DNA from: Frateuria terrea
GTDB taxonomy: Bacteria; Pseudomonadota; Gammaproteobacteria; Xanthomonadales; Rhodanobacteraceae
NCBI RefSeq assembly: GCF_900115705.1
Contig: NZ_FOXL01000010.1
Location: 42,862-106,861, forward strand
DNA length: 64,000 nt
Direction: 5' to 3'
Shown here one piece after another: positions 12,983 through 21,216 of this stretch (positions are counted from its first letter, which is position 1; every line of letters starts with the position of its first letter). The notes below the pieces were generated by a model that searched no databases, had not been told where the DNA came from, and saw only the letters and a program-made list of their open reading frames with translations. The translations under genes and the position numbers were made by a program.

Positions 12983-14062
12983 ATGACGTCGTCGTCGGCG
13001 GCGGGGAATACCGGTGTGAGTCCAGAATCGTTTTCGTCCAGCCGCCTCGGCGCCCTGTTGGCCATCACCCTGTTGTGGCTGGTCGCCAGCGTGGCCCACG
13101 CCGGCCAGGCGGCCATCGTGGTCGACGCCACCACCGGGCGCGTGCTGGGCCAGGTCAACGCGGACGAACAGAACTATCCGGCCTCGCTGACCAAGATGAT
13201 GACTCTCTACCTCACCTTCCGCGAGCTCAAGGCCGGCCGCCTCACCCTCGAAGACAACCTGCCGGTGTCCCGCTGGGCCGCCGACCGGGAACCGAGCAAG
13301 CTGGGCCTGCGCCCGGGCCAGACCATCACGGTGCAGGACTGCATCCTGGCGATGGTGACCAAGTCGGCCAACGACGCGGCTACCGTGGCGGCAGAAAGCA
13401 TCGGCGGCACGGAAACGGGTTTCGCCGATATGATGAACGCCCAGGCGGCACTGCTGGGCATGGCCGGTACGCACTTCGACAACGCCTCAGGCCTGCCCGA
13501 TCCGAGGAACGTGTCCACCGCGCGCGACCTGCTGACGCTCGCCATGGCGCTCTACCGGGACTTCCCGCAGTACGCGCACTACTTCTCGACCACGCAGTTC
13601 ACCTTCGAAGGTCGCGTGGTGCACGGCCACAACCACCTGATGGACCGTTACGACGGCATGGATGGGCTGAAGACCGGCTACACCGCGGCCTCGGGTTTCA
13701 ACCTGGCTTCCACCGCCGTGCGCGATGGCCATCGGCTGTTCGCCGTGGTGCTGGGCGGACGCACGGCCAACAAGCGCGATTCGTTGATGGCCAGCCTGCT
13801 CGACGCCGGCTTCGAGCAGAGCGAAGCGGCCGCTGCGTTGGCCGCCGCGGGCCAACCGCCTACCGGCGTGGCCCACCGCGTGCTGGCCGCGCTCTCGCCG
13901 ATCGCCAGCGCCGAGGCCGATCCGGCGCCCGCTTCGGCACCGCGGCGTGTGAAACACCGCGGTGCCGCCCGTCGCTCCGGCCACCGCCCGCACCATCACG
14001 CGGCCAAGCAACTTGCCGATCGCAAGTCGAAGCGGACGACCTCGAAAGGTAGCGACGACTGA
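12983..14062 (+). CDS. D-alanyl-D-alanine carboxypeptidase, S11 family (DacA/DacC-like)
   Basis: Low-molecular-weight penicillin-binding protein of 359 residues that trims the terminal D-Ala of peptidoglycan stem peptides in the periplasm. A hydrophobic signal segment at about 22-40 ends AHA. The active-site motifs are S68-L-T-K71, S128-A-N130 and K-T-G near 230. After the catalytic domain the protein ends in a very basic tail (RRVKHRGAARRSGHR to KSKRTTSKG) in place of the usual amphipathic membrane-anchor helix. The tail may bind the wall or the anionic membrane surface. ATG 12983 is used; an internal start would still keep the signal peptide. It is convergent with metK and shares a terminator with it. 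Confidence 0.88.
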   Translation: MTSSSAAGNTGVSPESFSSSRLGALLAITLLWLVASVAHAGQAAIVVDATTGRVLGQVNADEQNYPASLTKMMTLYLTFRELKAGRLTLEDNLPVSRWAADREPSKLGLRPGQTITVQDCILAMVTKSANDAATVAAESIGGTETGFADMMNAQAALLGMAGTHFDNASGLPDPRNVSTARDLLTLAMALYRDFPQYAHYFSTTQFTFEGRVVHGHNHLMDRYDGMDGLKTGYTAASGFNLASTAVRDGHRLFAVVLGGRTANKRDSLMASLLDAGFEQSEAAAALAAAGQPPTGVAHRVLAALSPIASAEADPAPASAPRRVKHRGAARRSGHRPHHHAAKQLADRKSKRTTSKGSDD

Positions 14063-14092
14063 GGTTGCCGTCGGCCGCATGGCAGCAGACGG

Positions 14093-14127
14093 ACAAAAAA
14101 AACCCGCGGCGAGCCGCGGGTTTTTGT
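14093..14127. terminator. Bidirectional intrinsic terminator between the DD-carboxypeptidase gene and metK
   Basis: Stem AACCCGCGGC/GCCGCGGGTT with a GA(G) loop, flanked by an A-tract on the left and TTTTT on the right, so it can end transcription from both convergent genes. Confidence 0.88.
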
Positions 14128-14142
14128 TGACCAAGGGTGCGC

Positions 14143-15354
14143 TTACCTGCGCTTGCCACCCAGCCCGGCGTCGGCGCGCAGCGCCTCGGCCTTGTCGGTC
14201 TTCTCCCACGAGAACGCGGTGAAGGTGCTGCCGTCGGCGGCCTTCATCTCGTAGGGCTGGCGGCCGAAGTGGCCGTAGCTGGCGGTCTGCTGGTACATCG
14301 GGTGGATCAGATCCAGCATCTTGATGATGCCGTACGGGCGCAGGTCGAAGTGCTTGCGGATCAGCTTCTCGATCTTCTCGTCCGCGATCTTGCCGGTACC
14401 GAAGGTGGTCACCGAAATCGAGGTCGGCTCCGCCACGCCGATGGCGTAGGAAACCTGCACCTCACAACGGTCGGCCAGGCCGGCGGCGACGATGTTCTTG
14501 GCCACGTAGCGCGCCGCATAGGCGGCCGAGCGGTCGACCTTGGACGGATCCTTGCCCGAGAACGCGCCGCCGCCGTGGCGGGCCCAGCCGCCGTAGGTGT
14601 CGACGATGATCTTGCGGCCGGTCAGGCCGCAGTCGCCCACGGGGCCGCCGATCACGAACTTGCCGGTCGGGTTGATGTGGAATTTGGTGCCCTTGTGCAG
14701 CAGCTTCGCCGGCAGCACGGGCTTCAGGATCTCCTCGCGCACCGCCTCGACCAGGTCCTTCTGCTTGATGCCCGGGTCGTGCTGGGTCGAGAGCACGACG
14801 GCGTCGATGGCGACGGCCACGTCGTTCTCGTAGCGCAGCGTCACCTGACTCTTGGCGTCCGGACGCAGCCACGGCAGCGGGGAGTTCTTCTTCTTGCGGA
14901 TCTTGGCCTGCTGCTCGACCAGGCGGTGCGAGTAGTAGATCGCCGCCGGCATGAAGTCCTTCGTCTCATTGGTGGCGTAGCCGAACATCAGGCCCTGGTC
15001 GCCGGCGCCCTGTTCCTCGGGTTTCTTGCGGTCCACGCCCTGGTTGATGTCGGGCGACTGCTTGCCGATCAGGTTGAGCACGCCGCAGGTAGCGCCGTCG
15101 AAGCCGACGTCGGAGGAGTCGTAGCCGATGTCCAGGATCACCTTGCGGGTCAGGCCCTCCAGGTCGATCCAGGCGGAAGTGGTGATCTCGCCGGCGACGA
15201 TGGCCACGCCGGTCTTCACCATCGTCTCGCACGCCACGCGCGCGCGCGGGTCCTGCGCCAGGATGGCGTCGAGGACGGCGTCGGAAATCTGGTCGGCGAC
15301 CTTGTCGGGATGGCCTTCGGAGACCGACTCGGAGGTGAAGAGGTAGTTGCTCAT
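14143..15354 (-). CDS. metK: S-adenosylmethionine synthetase
   Basis: Makes SAM from methionine and ATP. The 403-residue product starts [22 protein letters not shown]. It carries the signature [12 protein letters not shown] and the glycine-rich [17 protein letters not shown]-loop-like motif, plus [11 protein letters not shown] near the end. Length and ends are those of the family (E. coli 384). It is convergent with the DD-carboxypeptidase gene. About 190 bases separate it from dusB upstream, with a possible -10 element and a small hairpin over the ribosome binding site. It is functionally linked to ahcY at the left edge. Confidence 0.97.
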   Translation of the reverse strand: MSNYLFTSESVSEGHPDKVADQISDAVLDAILAQDPRARVACETMVKTGVAIVAGEITTSAWIDLEGLTRKVILDIGYDSSDVGFDGATCGVLNLIGKQSPDINQGVDRKKPEEQGAGDQGLMFGYATNETKDFMPAAIYYSHRLVEQQAKIRKKKNSPLPWLRPDAKSQVTLRYENDVAVAIDAVVLSTQHDPGIKQKDLVEAVREEILKPVLPAKLLHKGTKFHINPTGKFVIGGPVGDCGLTGRKIIVDTYGGWARHGGGAFSGKDPSKVDRSAAYAARYVAKNIVAAGLADRCEVQVSYAIGVAEPTSISVTTFGTGKIADEKIEKLIRKHFDLRPYGIIKMLDLIHPMYQQTASYGHFGRQPYEMKAADGSTFTAFSWEKTDKAEALRADAGLGGKRR

Positions 15355-15363
15355 CGCGGGTTA

Positions 15364-15381
15364 TATCCTTCCTTTCGGATA
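15364..15381 (-). promoter_or_regulatory. Small hairpin over the metK ribosome binding site
   Basis: On the minus strand TATCC and GGATA form a 5-bp inverted repeat around the loop GAAAGGAA, which contains the AAGGA Shine-Dalgarno sequence just before metK. It is too small for a known SAM riboswitch. It could modestly affect translation or be chance. Confidence 0.3.
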
Positions 15382-15401
15382 CAGAGATAAAGAAGCCGCG
15401 C

Positions 15402-15407
15402 ATGATA
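15402..15407 (-). promoter_or_regulatory. Possible -10 element for metK
   Basis: TATCAT on the minus strand, preceded by TG, lies about 48 bases upstream of the metK start. The -35 region (CTGCAA at about 17 bases) is weak. Confidence 0.35.
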
Positions 15408-15545
15408 CACGCGGCCGTGGCAGATTGCAGGCCAGCGTACTACCCAGGGGTGAAGGTTTCATACCCGTTCAGGCGGCGGACGGCTGGACGGCTAAACGTG
15501 CGCCTGGCTCCCTCTTCCCGGGAGAGGGCTCCTATCGGCGAGAAG

Positions 15546-16532
15546 TCAAGCCGCGGCACGCCGCAGCTCGCCGAGACCGGCGAAGTACTCGGCGGTCAGG
15601 CGCAACTGCTCGCCGGCGCCCTCGGCCCGGTTGACCACATGCCGGAACGCGACGTTCTCCGGCCGATCCTTGGCATACCACCCCAGATGCTTGCGCGCGA
15701 TGCGCACACCCGCGTGCTCGCCGTAGAAGGCGTAGAGGTGTTCCAGGTGGCCGAGCAGGATCGCGGCCACCTCGGCAGGCGTGGGCTCGGGCAGCTTCTC
15801 GCCGGTGGCGAGGTAATGGGCGACCTCGCGGAAAATCCATGGGCGCCCCTGCGCGCCGCGACCGATCATCACTGCGTCGGCGCCGGTCACATCGAGTACG
15901 TGGCGGGCACGCTCGGGGCTGGTGACGTTGCCGTTGGCGAGCACCGGGATACGTACGGCGGCCTTCACCGCGGCAATGGTGTCGTACTCGGCCTCGCCCT
16001 CGTATTTGTCCGCGCGCGTGCGCCCGTGCACCGAAAGTGCGGCGATGCCGCTGTCTTCGGCGATGCGCGCGATGCTCAGGGCGTTCCTGTGTTCGTGATC
16101 CCAGCCGGTACGGATCTTCAACGTCACCGGCACCTCGACAGCGTCGGCCACCGCCTTGCAGATGCGCGCCACAAGCGGCTCGTCCTGCAACAGCGCCGAG
16201 CCCGACCATACGTTGCAGACCTTCTTGGCCGGGCAACCCATATTGATGTCGATGATCTGCGCGCCATTGGCCACGTTGAAACGCGCCGCCTCGGCCAGCA
16301 TGCCCGGGTCGTAGCCAGCGATCTGCACGCTGACCGGCTCCGGTTCGCCGGCGTGATCCATGCGGTGCAGCGACTTGCGGGTGTGCCAGAGCTTCGGGTC
16401 CGCGGTGGTCATCTCCGACACGGCCAGCCCCGCGCCGAGCCGTTTGCACAGCAGGCGGAAGGGCTTGTCGGTGACCCCGGCCATGGGCGCGAGCACCACG
16501 GGCGGGTCGATGCGGTACGGGCCGATCTGCAT
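15546..16532 (-). CDS. dusB: tRNA-dihydrouridine synthase B
   Basis: FMN-dependent enzyme reducing a tRNA D-loop uridine to dihydrouridine, with NADPH as donor. The 328-residue protein has the N-terminal VVLAPMAGVTDKPFR, the signature IIDINMGCPAKKV with the catalytic cysteine, VTLKIRTGWDHEHRN, HGRTRADKYEGEAEY and MIGRGAQGRPWIFREV, in the order and spacing of DusB, not DusA or DusC. In many gammaproteobacteria dusB is followed by fis; here no fis follows and the next minus-strand gene is metK. The start ATG at 16532 gives MQIGPYRI. Confidence 0.94.
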   Translation of the reverse strand: MQIGPYRIDPPVVLAPMAGVTDKPFRLLCKRLGAGLAVSEMTTADPKLWHTRKSLHRMDHAGEPEPVSVQIAGYDPGMLAEAARFNVANGAQIIDINMGCPAKKVCNVWSGSALLQDEPLVARICKAVADAVEVPVTLKIRTGWDHEHRNALSIARIAEDSGIAALSVHGRTRADKYEGEAEYDTIAAVKAAVRIPVLANGNVTSPERARHVLDVTGADAVMIGRGAQGRPWIFREVAHYLATGEKLPEPTPAEVAAILLGHLEHLYAFYGEHAGVRIARKHLGWYAKDRPENVAFRHVVNRAEGAGEQLRLTAEYFAGLGELRRAAA

Positions 16533-16556
16533 CCTGCCATTGTATCGCCGCCGCTT

Positions 16557-16746
16557 CTACGAGCGGGGTGCGGCCCCGGTCGCGCGCTCCGTGCGTGCCC
16601 GCCAGAACAGCAGGCCCGTCACCAGGAGGAACCGCGGCAGCAGCCCGGAGGCGATCACGACGGTGCGCCAGACCGGTCCGGTGGTACCCGCATGCAGCGG
16701 ATAGATCGCGTTGCGCCAACGCTCGGCATGGACTGTGTCAGGAGAA
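16557..16746 (-). pseudogene. Remnant of a PepSY-associated transmembrane protein (C-terminal end only)
   Basis: On the minus strand an open frame with no start reads DTVHAERWRNAIYPLHAG, then TTGPVWRTVVIASGLLPR and FLLVTGLLFWRARTERAT, ending at TAG (16557-16559). The pattern 'lHtG..G..wr.....gl.p..l.vTG...W..R' is the last transmembrane segment of PepSY_TM (PiuB-like) proteins, which are usually linked to iron uptake. About 60 residues remain of a protein normally 350-500 long. It begins right at the end of the NupG gene, so an insertion or deletion at this joint probably removed the rest. Confidence 0.65.
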
Positions 16747-18015
16747 TCAAATGCCTGCCTGGTGACCCAGGTTCGCCCGCGCCGCGTTCTCCGGGATGTG
16801 CTCGTGGCGAAAAAGGATCACGAACAGCACCGCCACCACCAGTGCATATCCGGCGAAGGTCAGCCAGATGCCGTGCCACTGCAGGGCACCGTCCGTAGCG
16901 GTGAAGAAACGCTCGATCACCTGGCCGCTGATGGAGCTGCCGAGCACCGCGCCTACGCCGTTGGTCATCAGCATGAACAGGCCCTGGGCGCTAGCCCGGA
17001 TCTGCGGGTCGGCCTGGCCCTCGACAAACAGCGAGCCGGAGATGTTGAAGAAGTCGAACGCCATGCCGTAGACGACGTTCGACAGGATGATCATCCACAG
17101 CAGTTCGGCCGGATTGCCATAGGCGAAGAGGCCGAAGCGCAGTACCCAGGCGACCATGCTGATCAGCATGACCTTCTTGATGCCGAAACGCTTCAGAAAG
17201 AACGGAATGGCCAGGATGAACAGTGTTTCGGACATCTGCGAGATCGACAGCACGATGTTCGGGTAACGCACCGTGATCAGGCCCTTGTACGCGTCGACCT
17301 TGCCAAAGTCGTGCAGGAAGGTGTCGCCGTAGGCGTTGGTCAACTGCAATGCGGCACCCAGCGCCATCGCGAACAGGAAGAACACCGCCATCTTGTAGTT
17401 CTTGAACAGCGCGAACGAGCGCAGGCCGAGCACGTCGATCATCGAGGTGTGGCGGGTGTCGCGGGGCGGGCATGGCGGCAGCGAGAAAGCGTACAGGCCC
17501 AGCAGCACGGCCGCGACGCCGGCAATGCGGAACTGCCCTGGCGACATCTCGATGTGCAGCAGGCTGATCGCCCACATCGCGGCGATGAACCCGACCGTGC
17601 CCCACACGCGGATCGGCGGATACACCTTCACGATGTCCACGCCCTCCGACTTCAGCGCGTTGTAGGCCACCGTGATCGAAAGCGCGATGGTCGGCATGTA
17701 GAAACACATGTTGACCAGCATCACCCAGAACAGCGTGGCCGGGTTGTCGATCGAGGGCACCACGAACAGCATCAGCGCACCGCCCAGGTGCAGCACGCCG
17801 TACAGGCGCTCGGCGTTGATCCACTTGTCCGCGATGATGCCGGTGATCGCCGGCATGAACAGCGAGGCGATGCCCATGGTCGAGAAGATCGCGCCGAACT
17901 CGGCGCCGCCCCAGTGGCGGGTCTGGAACCAGTAGGCGCCGATGGTGGTGAGCCATGAACCCCATACGAAGAATTGCAGGAAGTTCATCACGATCAGGCG
18001 CAGCTTGATGTTCAT
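16747..18015 (-). CDS. Nucleoside:proton symporter, NupG family MFS transporter
   Basis: Inner-membrane protein of 422 residues with about 12 hydrophobic segments. It begins MNIKLRLIVMNFLQFFVWGSWLTTIGAYWF and keeps NupG-type blocks throughout: MGIASLFMPAITGIIADKW, VYPPIRVWGTVGFI, NAYGDTFLHDFG, SISQMSETLFILAIPFFLKRFGIKKVM, YGMAFDFFNISGSLFVE and IRASAQGLFMLMTNG. This similarity along the whole length supports nucleoside uptake, though sugar or other nucleoside-like substrates are possible. ATG 18015 is used. The gene is divergent from the LysE exporter and abuts the PepSY remnant. Confidence 0.85.
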   Translation of the reverse strand: MNIKLRLIVMNFLQFFVWGSWLTTIGAYWFQTRHWGGAEFGAIFSTMGIASLFMPAITGIIADKWINAERLYGVLHLGGALMLFVVPSIDNPATLFWVMLVNMCFYMPTIALSITVAYNALKSEGVDIVKVYPPIRVWGTVGFIAAMWAISLLHIEMSPGQFRIAGVAAVLLGLYAFSLPPCPPRDTRHTSMIDVLGLRSFALFKNYKMAVFFLFAMALGAALQLTNAYGDTFLHDFGKVDAYKGLITVRYPNIVLSISQMSETLFILAIPFFLKRFGIKKVMLISMVAWVLRFGLFAYGNPAELLWMIILSNVVYGMAFDFFNISGSLFVEGQADPQIRASAQGLFMLMTNGVGAVLGSSISGQVIERFFTATDGALQWHGIWLTFAGYALVVAVLFVILFRHEHIPENAARANLGHQAGI

Positions 18016-18206
18016 GGCGCAAAGTCCCGCATGTGCTTTCCCCCCGCAAAAAGCCCGGGGACGAACGCCCTGGCCGCAAAGTCCGGCAGGTTAGAGAAAG
18101 GGATGCGGGTGGGCAAGGCACGGCGCAGCGCACTCTCACCGGTCGCATGATGTTGAAGCAGCCCGGAGGCCTACACTTGCGCGTCATTCCGTCGCCCGGA
18201 CCCTCC

Positions 18207-18830
18207 ATGGATCTGTTCCTCACCATCGCCATCGTTCATCTGGTTGCGCTGTTCAGTCCTGGGCCGGATTTCTTCTTTGTCTCGCAGACCGCAGTCAGTC
18301 GCTCGCGACGCCAGGCGCTGTTCGGCGTGCTCGGCATCACCCTCGGCATCAGCCTATGGTCGGCGTTGGCGTTGCTCGGGCTGCAACTGGTATTGCACCG
18401 GTTGGCGTGGCTGCAGCAGCTGATCGCCGTCGCTGGCGGTCTGTATCTCACGTGGATGGGCTTGCGCATGCTGCGTGGCGCCTTCGCGCCGGCGCCCGCC
18501 TTGCACGGTGGGGTCATGGCTACGCCCGGCGGCGAACTGGCCACGCTGCGCGCGGGCCTGCTGACCAACCTGGCCAATCCGAAGGTGGTGGTCTATTTCG
18601 GCAGCGTCTTCTCCGCTTTTCTGGGCGACCGCGCAGGCGCCGCTGCGCGTTGGGGCTTGTGGGTGCTGATCGTGGTGGAGACCTTTGCGTGGTTCACGCT
18701 GGTCGCCGCGTTCTTCGCGCTGCCGGCGATGCGCCGCAGCTACCTGCGGCTGGCGCGCTGGACCGATGGTTTCGCAGGCGCGGTATTCGTGGCCTTCGGC
18801 CTGCACCTCATCCTCGGCCGCCGCGCCTGA
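18207..18830 (+). CDS. LysE/RhtB family amino-acid exporter
   Basis: A 207-residue inner-membrane protein with about six hydrophobic segments. The conserved N-terminal motif is HLVALFSPGPDFFFVSQTAVSRSRRQALFGVLGITLG, with the SPGPD signature, followed by LYLTWMGLRMLRG and LTNLANPKVVVYFGSVF. This is the LysE/RhtC pattern for homoserine, threonine or related amino acids; the substrate cannot be assigned. ATG 18207 places the first helix at the terminus as usual; the longer frame upstream lacks family similarity. It is convergent with the UDG-like gene, only two bases apart. Confidence 0.88.
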   Translation: MDLFLTIAIVHLVALFSPGPDFFFVSQTAVSRSRRQALFGVLGITLGISLWSALALLGLQLVLHRLAWLQQLIAVAGGLYLTWMGLRMLRGAFAPAPALHGGVMATPGGELATLRAGLLTNLANPKVVVYFGSVFSAFLGDRAGAAARWGLWVLIVVETFAWFTLVAAFFALPAMRRSYLRLARWTDGFAGAVFVAFGLHLILGRRA

Positions 18831-18832
18831 TC

Positions 18833-19435
18833 CTACGAGTGCAGTATGCGGGCGACGCGTTCGCGCAACACCGGCAGCAACTCCTCCGCGAACCAGGGGT
18901 TGCGCTTGGTCCACAGCTGGTTGCGGGGGCTCGGGTGCGGCAGCGGCAGGACGCCACCGGCCAGGTGCATGCGCCAGTCACGCACCGTATCGGTCAGGCT
19001 GGCGCCGGCCAGCGGGCCGAGCAGGCCCACCTGCGCAAAGCGGCCGATCGCCAGGGTCAGGTCGACCTTCTTCAGCAGCGGCAACAGCCGCGGGTGCCAG
19101 GTGGGTGCGCATTCGCGTCGCGGCGGCAGGTCGGCGCCGCGCGCAGTGCCGGGGAAGCAGAAGCCCATCGGCACGATGGCCACCCGCGCGGCATCGTAGA
19201 ACGCGGCCTTGTCCAGGCCCAGCCAGTCGCGCAGGCGGTCGCCGCTGACGTCGTCGAACGGCACGCCGCTCAGGTGCACCTTGCGCCCCGGCGCCTGGCT
19301 CACGATCAACAGCCGCGCAGTGGCGGAGGCCTGCAGCACCGGACGCACGCCGTCGGGCAACTGCGCAGCGCATATCTGACAGGCGCGGATCTCGGCGAGC
19401 AGCCGGTCGAGCGGGGAGCGGGGCATGGGGAGCAT
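18833..19435 (-). CDS. Uracil-DNA-glycosylase-like family protein
   Basis: A 200-residue cytosolic protein. RLLIVSQAPGRKVHLSGVPFDDVSGDRLRDWLG matches the N-terminal water-activating loop region of the UDG superfamily (QAPG in place of G[EQ]x[PG]G). LPLPHPSPRN is the C-terminal His-containing loop. Two early cysteines (CQICAAQ) are present, but not the four-cysteine set of Fe-S family 4/5 UDGs. Homologous proteins are annotated as UDG-like with no proven activity, so base-excision function is an inference. A second ATG at 19426 could also be the start. Confidence 0.75.
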   Translation of the reverse strand: MLPMPRSPLDRLLAEIRACQICAAQLPDGVRPVLQASATARLLIVSQAPGRKVHLSGVPFDDVSGDRLRDWLGLDKAAFYDAARVAIVPMGFCFPGTARGADLPPRRECAPTWHPRLLPLLKKVDLTLAIGRFAQVGLLGPLAGASLTDTVRDWRMHLAGGVLPLPHPSPRNQLWTKRNPWFAEELLPVLRERVARILHS

Positions 19436-19481
19436 GAGGCGAAACGATGCATGGTAATCCTTGCTGCGTTCGCCCGCTTCG

Positions 19482-20849
19482 TCAGGGCAGCAGCTTGCCC
19501 GGATTGAGGATGCCGTCCGGATCGAAGGCGCGCTTTACCTCGCGCATCAGGTGCAGCGTCGCCGGCTGCAGCGCCAGTGGCATGAACTCGCGCTTGGCCC
19601 GGCCGATACCGTGTTCGCCGGACAGGGTGCCCCCGAGCTCGATCACCCGTGCGAAGACCGCTGCCAGGCAGGCCTGTGCGCGCTCGCGTTCGGCGGCGTC
19701 GCGCGGTAGCAGGTTGACGTGGAGATTGCCGTTGCCGGCGTGGCCGAACGTCACGACCAGCACGTCATGCTCCGCGGCCAGCTGCCGGATGCCCAGCACC
19801 AGTTCCGGCAAGCGGCTGACCGGCACCACCACGTCTTCGTTGATCTTGTCCGGCGCAATCGTGCGTTGCGCCGGCGAGAGCGCCTTGCGCGCGGCCCAGA
19901 GCTTCTGGGCTTCTTCAGTGGTGGTAGCCACGTGCAGGGACTCCAGGCCCTCGCCGCGCGCGGCGGCGGAAACCGCATGAACGGCAGCGTCGAGCGTGTC
20001 GGGCTCGCCGTCCACCTCGATCATCAGCAGGGCGCCTGCCAGCGGTACGTCGTTACCGGCATGCGCGTGTGCGAGCTTGAGCGCAGTCTCGTCGATGAAC
20101 TCCAGTGCGCAGGGCGTCACCGGCTGGCCCATGATGCGCGCCACCGCCTGTGCGGCGGTGCCGACGTCCCGGTAGGTCGCGCGCAGCGTGCGGATGGCCG
20201 ATGGCCTGGGTGTGAGCTTGAGCGTCGCTTCGGTCACCAGCGCCAGCGTACCTTCCGAGCCGATCAGCAGGCGGGTGAGGTCGTAGCCGGTGGCGCCCTT
20301 GCTGGTGAAGGTGCCGCAACGGAAGCCTTCGCCGGTGCCGGCGACTGCGCGCAGGCCCAACGTGTTCTCGCGCGGGGTGCCGTACTTGACCGCGCGCGGC
20401 CCTGCCGCATTGCAGGCGAGGTTGCCGCCGATGCTGCACCAGGGCGAGGAACTCGGGTCCGGTGGCCAGAACAGCCCATGTGGTGCCAGCGCGCGCTGCA
20501 GGTCGCCGTTGATCACGCCTGGTTCGACCACGGCCAGGCGGTTCGCCGGATCGATCCGCAGGATGCGGTTCATGCGCTCGAAGCTGGCGACGACGCCGCC
20601 CTCGACCGGCACCGTGGCGCCGGTGGTGTTGCTGCCGCGACCGCGCGCGACGAGCGGGATGCGGTATTGGCGGCAGGCACACACCAGCGCTTCGACCTGG
20701 GTGTGCTCGGTCGGGAAAACCACGGCGTCGGGCTGCGCGTTCAGGCGCGAGTTGTCATAGGCGTAGGCGAGGCGTTCGGCCATGCCGGTGTGCACGTCAT
20801 CGCCGAAGATCGATTGCAGTGCGTGGAGGAAGGGATCGGGTAGTGGCAT
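19482..20849 (-). CDS. FAD-linked oxidase, GlcD/D-lactate dehydrogenase type
   Basis: A 455-residue soluble flavoprotein. The N-terminal PCMH-type FAD domain contains PLVARGRGSNTTGATVPVEGGVV and IGGNLACNAAGPRAVKYG. The C-terminal FAD-oxidase domain contains FGHAGNGNLHVNLL and SGEHGIGRAK. These are the hallmarks of glycolate oxidase subunit GlcD, D-lactate and D-2-hydroxyglutarate dehydrogenases. It lacks the C-terminal Fe-S domain of larger enzymes and no glcE/glcF partners are adjacent, so the substrate is an unspecified D-2-hydroxy acid. It may be co-transcribed with the lpoA-yraN genes, as yraN ends 10 bases upstream. Confidence 0.88.
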   Translation of the reverse strand: MPLPDPFLHALQSIFGDDVHTGMAERLAYAYDNSRLNAQPDAVVFPTEHTQVEALVCACRQYRIPLVARGRGSNTTGATVPVEGGVVASFERMNRILRIDPANRLAVVEPGVINGDLQRALAPHGLFWPPDPSSSPWCSIGGNLACNAAGPRAVKYGTPRENTLGLRAVAGTGEGFRCGTFTSKGATGYDLTRLLIGSEGTLALVTEATLKLTPRPSAIRTLRATYRDVGTAAQAVARIMGQPVTPCALEFIDETALKLAHAHAGNDVPLAGALLMIEVDGEPDTLDAAVHAVSAAARGEGLESLHVATTTEEAQKLWAARKALSPAQRTIAPDKINEDVVVPVSRLPELVLGIRQLAAEHDVLVVTFGHAGNGNLHVNLLPRDAAERERAQACLAAVFARVIELGGTLSGEHGIGRAKREFMPLALQPATLHLMREVKRAFDPDGILNPGKLLP

Positions 20850-20859
20850 GACCGAAAGC

Positions 20860-21216
20860 TCAGTCGGCTTCGAAGGCGCCTTTCAGCCAGTGCATCTGCG
20901 CGTCGGCGGCGGGTCCGTCGTAGCTCACAACGTCGAAGCGGCAGGGACGATTGGCGTGCTGGGCATGCGCCGCCAGCCAGAGCTGCGCGGTGCGGATCAG
21001 TTTGTCCTGCTTGGCTCGCGTGACCGAGGCTGCTGCATCGCCGTGCCCCGCACGCACGCGGTAACGCACCTCGACGAACACCACTGTATCGCCCTCGCGC
21101 ATGACCAGGTCCAGTTCGCCGTGGCGCGTGGTGTAGTTGCGGGCCAGCGGTTTGAGGCCGGCGCGTTCGAGCTCGCGGCAGGCGCGTTGTTCGAACGCTT
21201 CGCCGGCGGCACGCAT
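20860..21216 (-). CDS. yraN: YraN family protein (UPF0102)
   Basis: A 118-residue protein with a nuclease-like fold. The segment NYTTRHGELDLVMREGDTVVFVEVRYR carries the E..D...(E)V[KR] metal-ligand pattern of the family, preceded by the typical GEAFEQRACRELERAGL helix. Biochemical role is unproven; the fold resembles Holliday-junction resolvases. Its ATG overlaps the lpoA stop by one base (TGATG), giving the widespread lpoA-yraN order. Confidence 0.9.
   Translation of the reverse strand: MRAAGEAFEQRACRELERAGLKPLARNYTTRHGELDLVMREGDTVVFVEVRYRVRAGHGDAAASVTRAKQDKLIRTAQLWLAAHAQHANRPCRFDVVSYDGPAADAQMHWLKGAFEAD

Noticed and set aside
15355..15545. SAM riboswitch ahead of metK
   Set aside because: No SAM-I, SAM-II or SAM/SAH core motif; only a 5-bp hairpin at the ribosome binding site.
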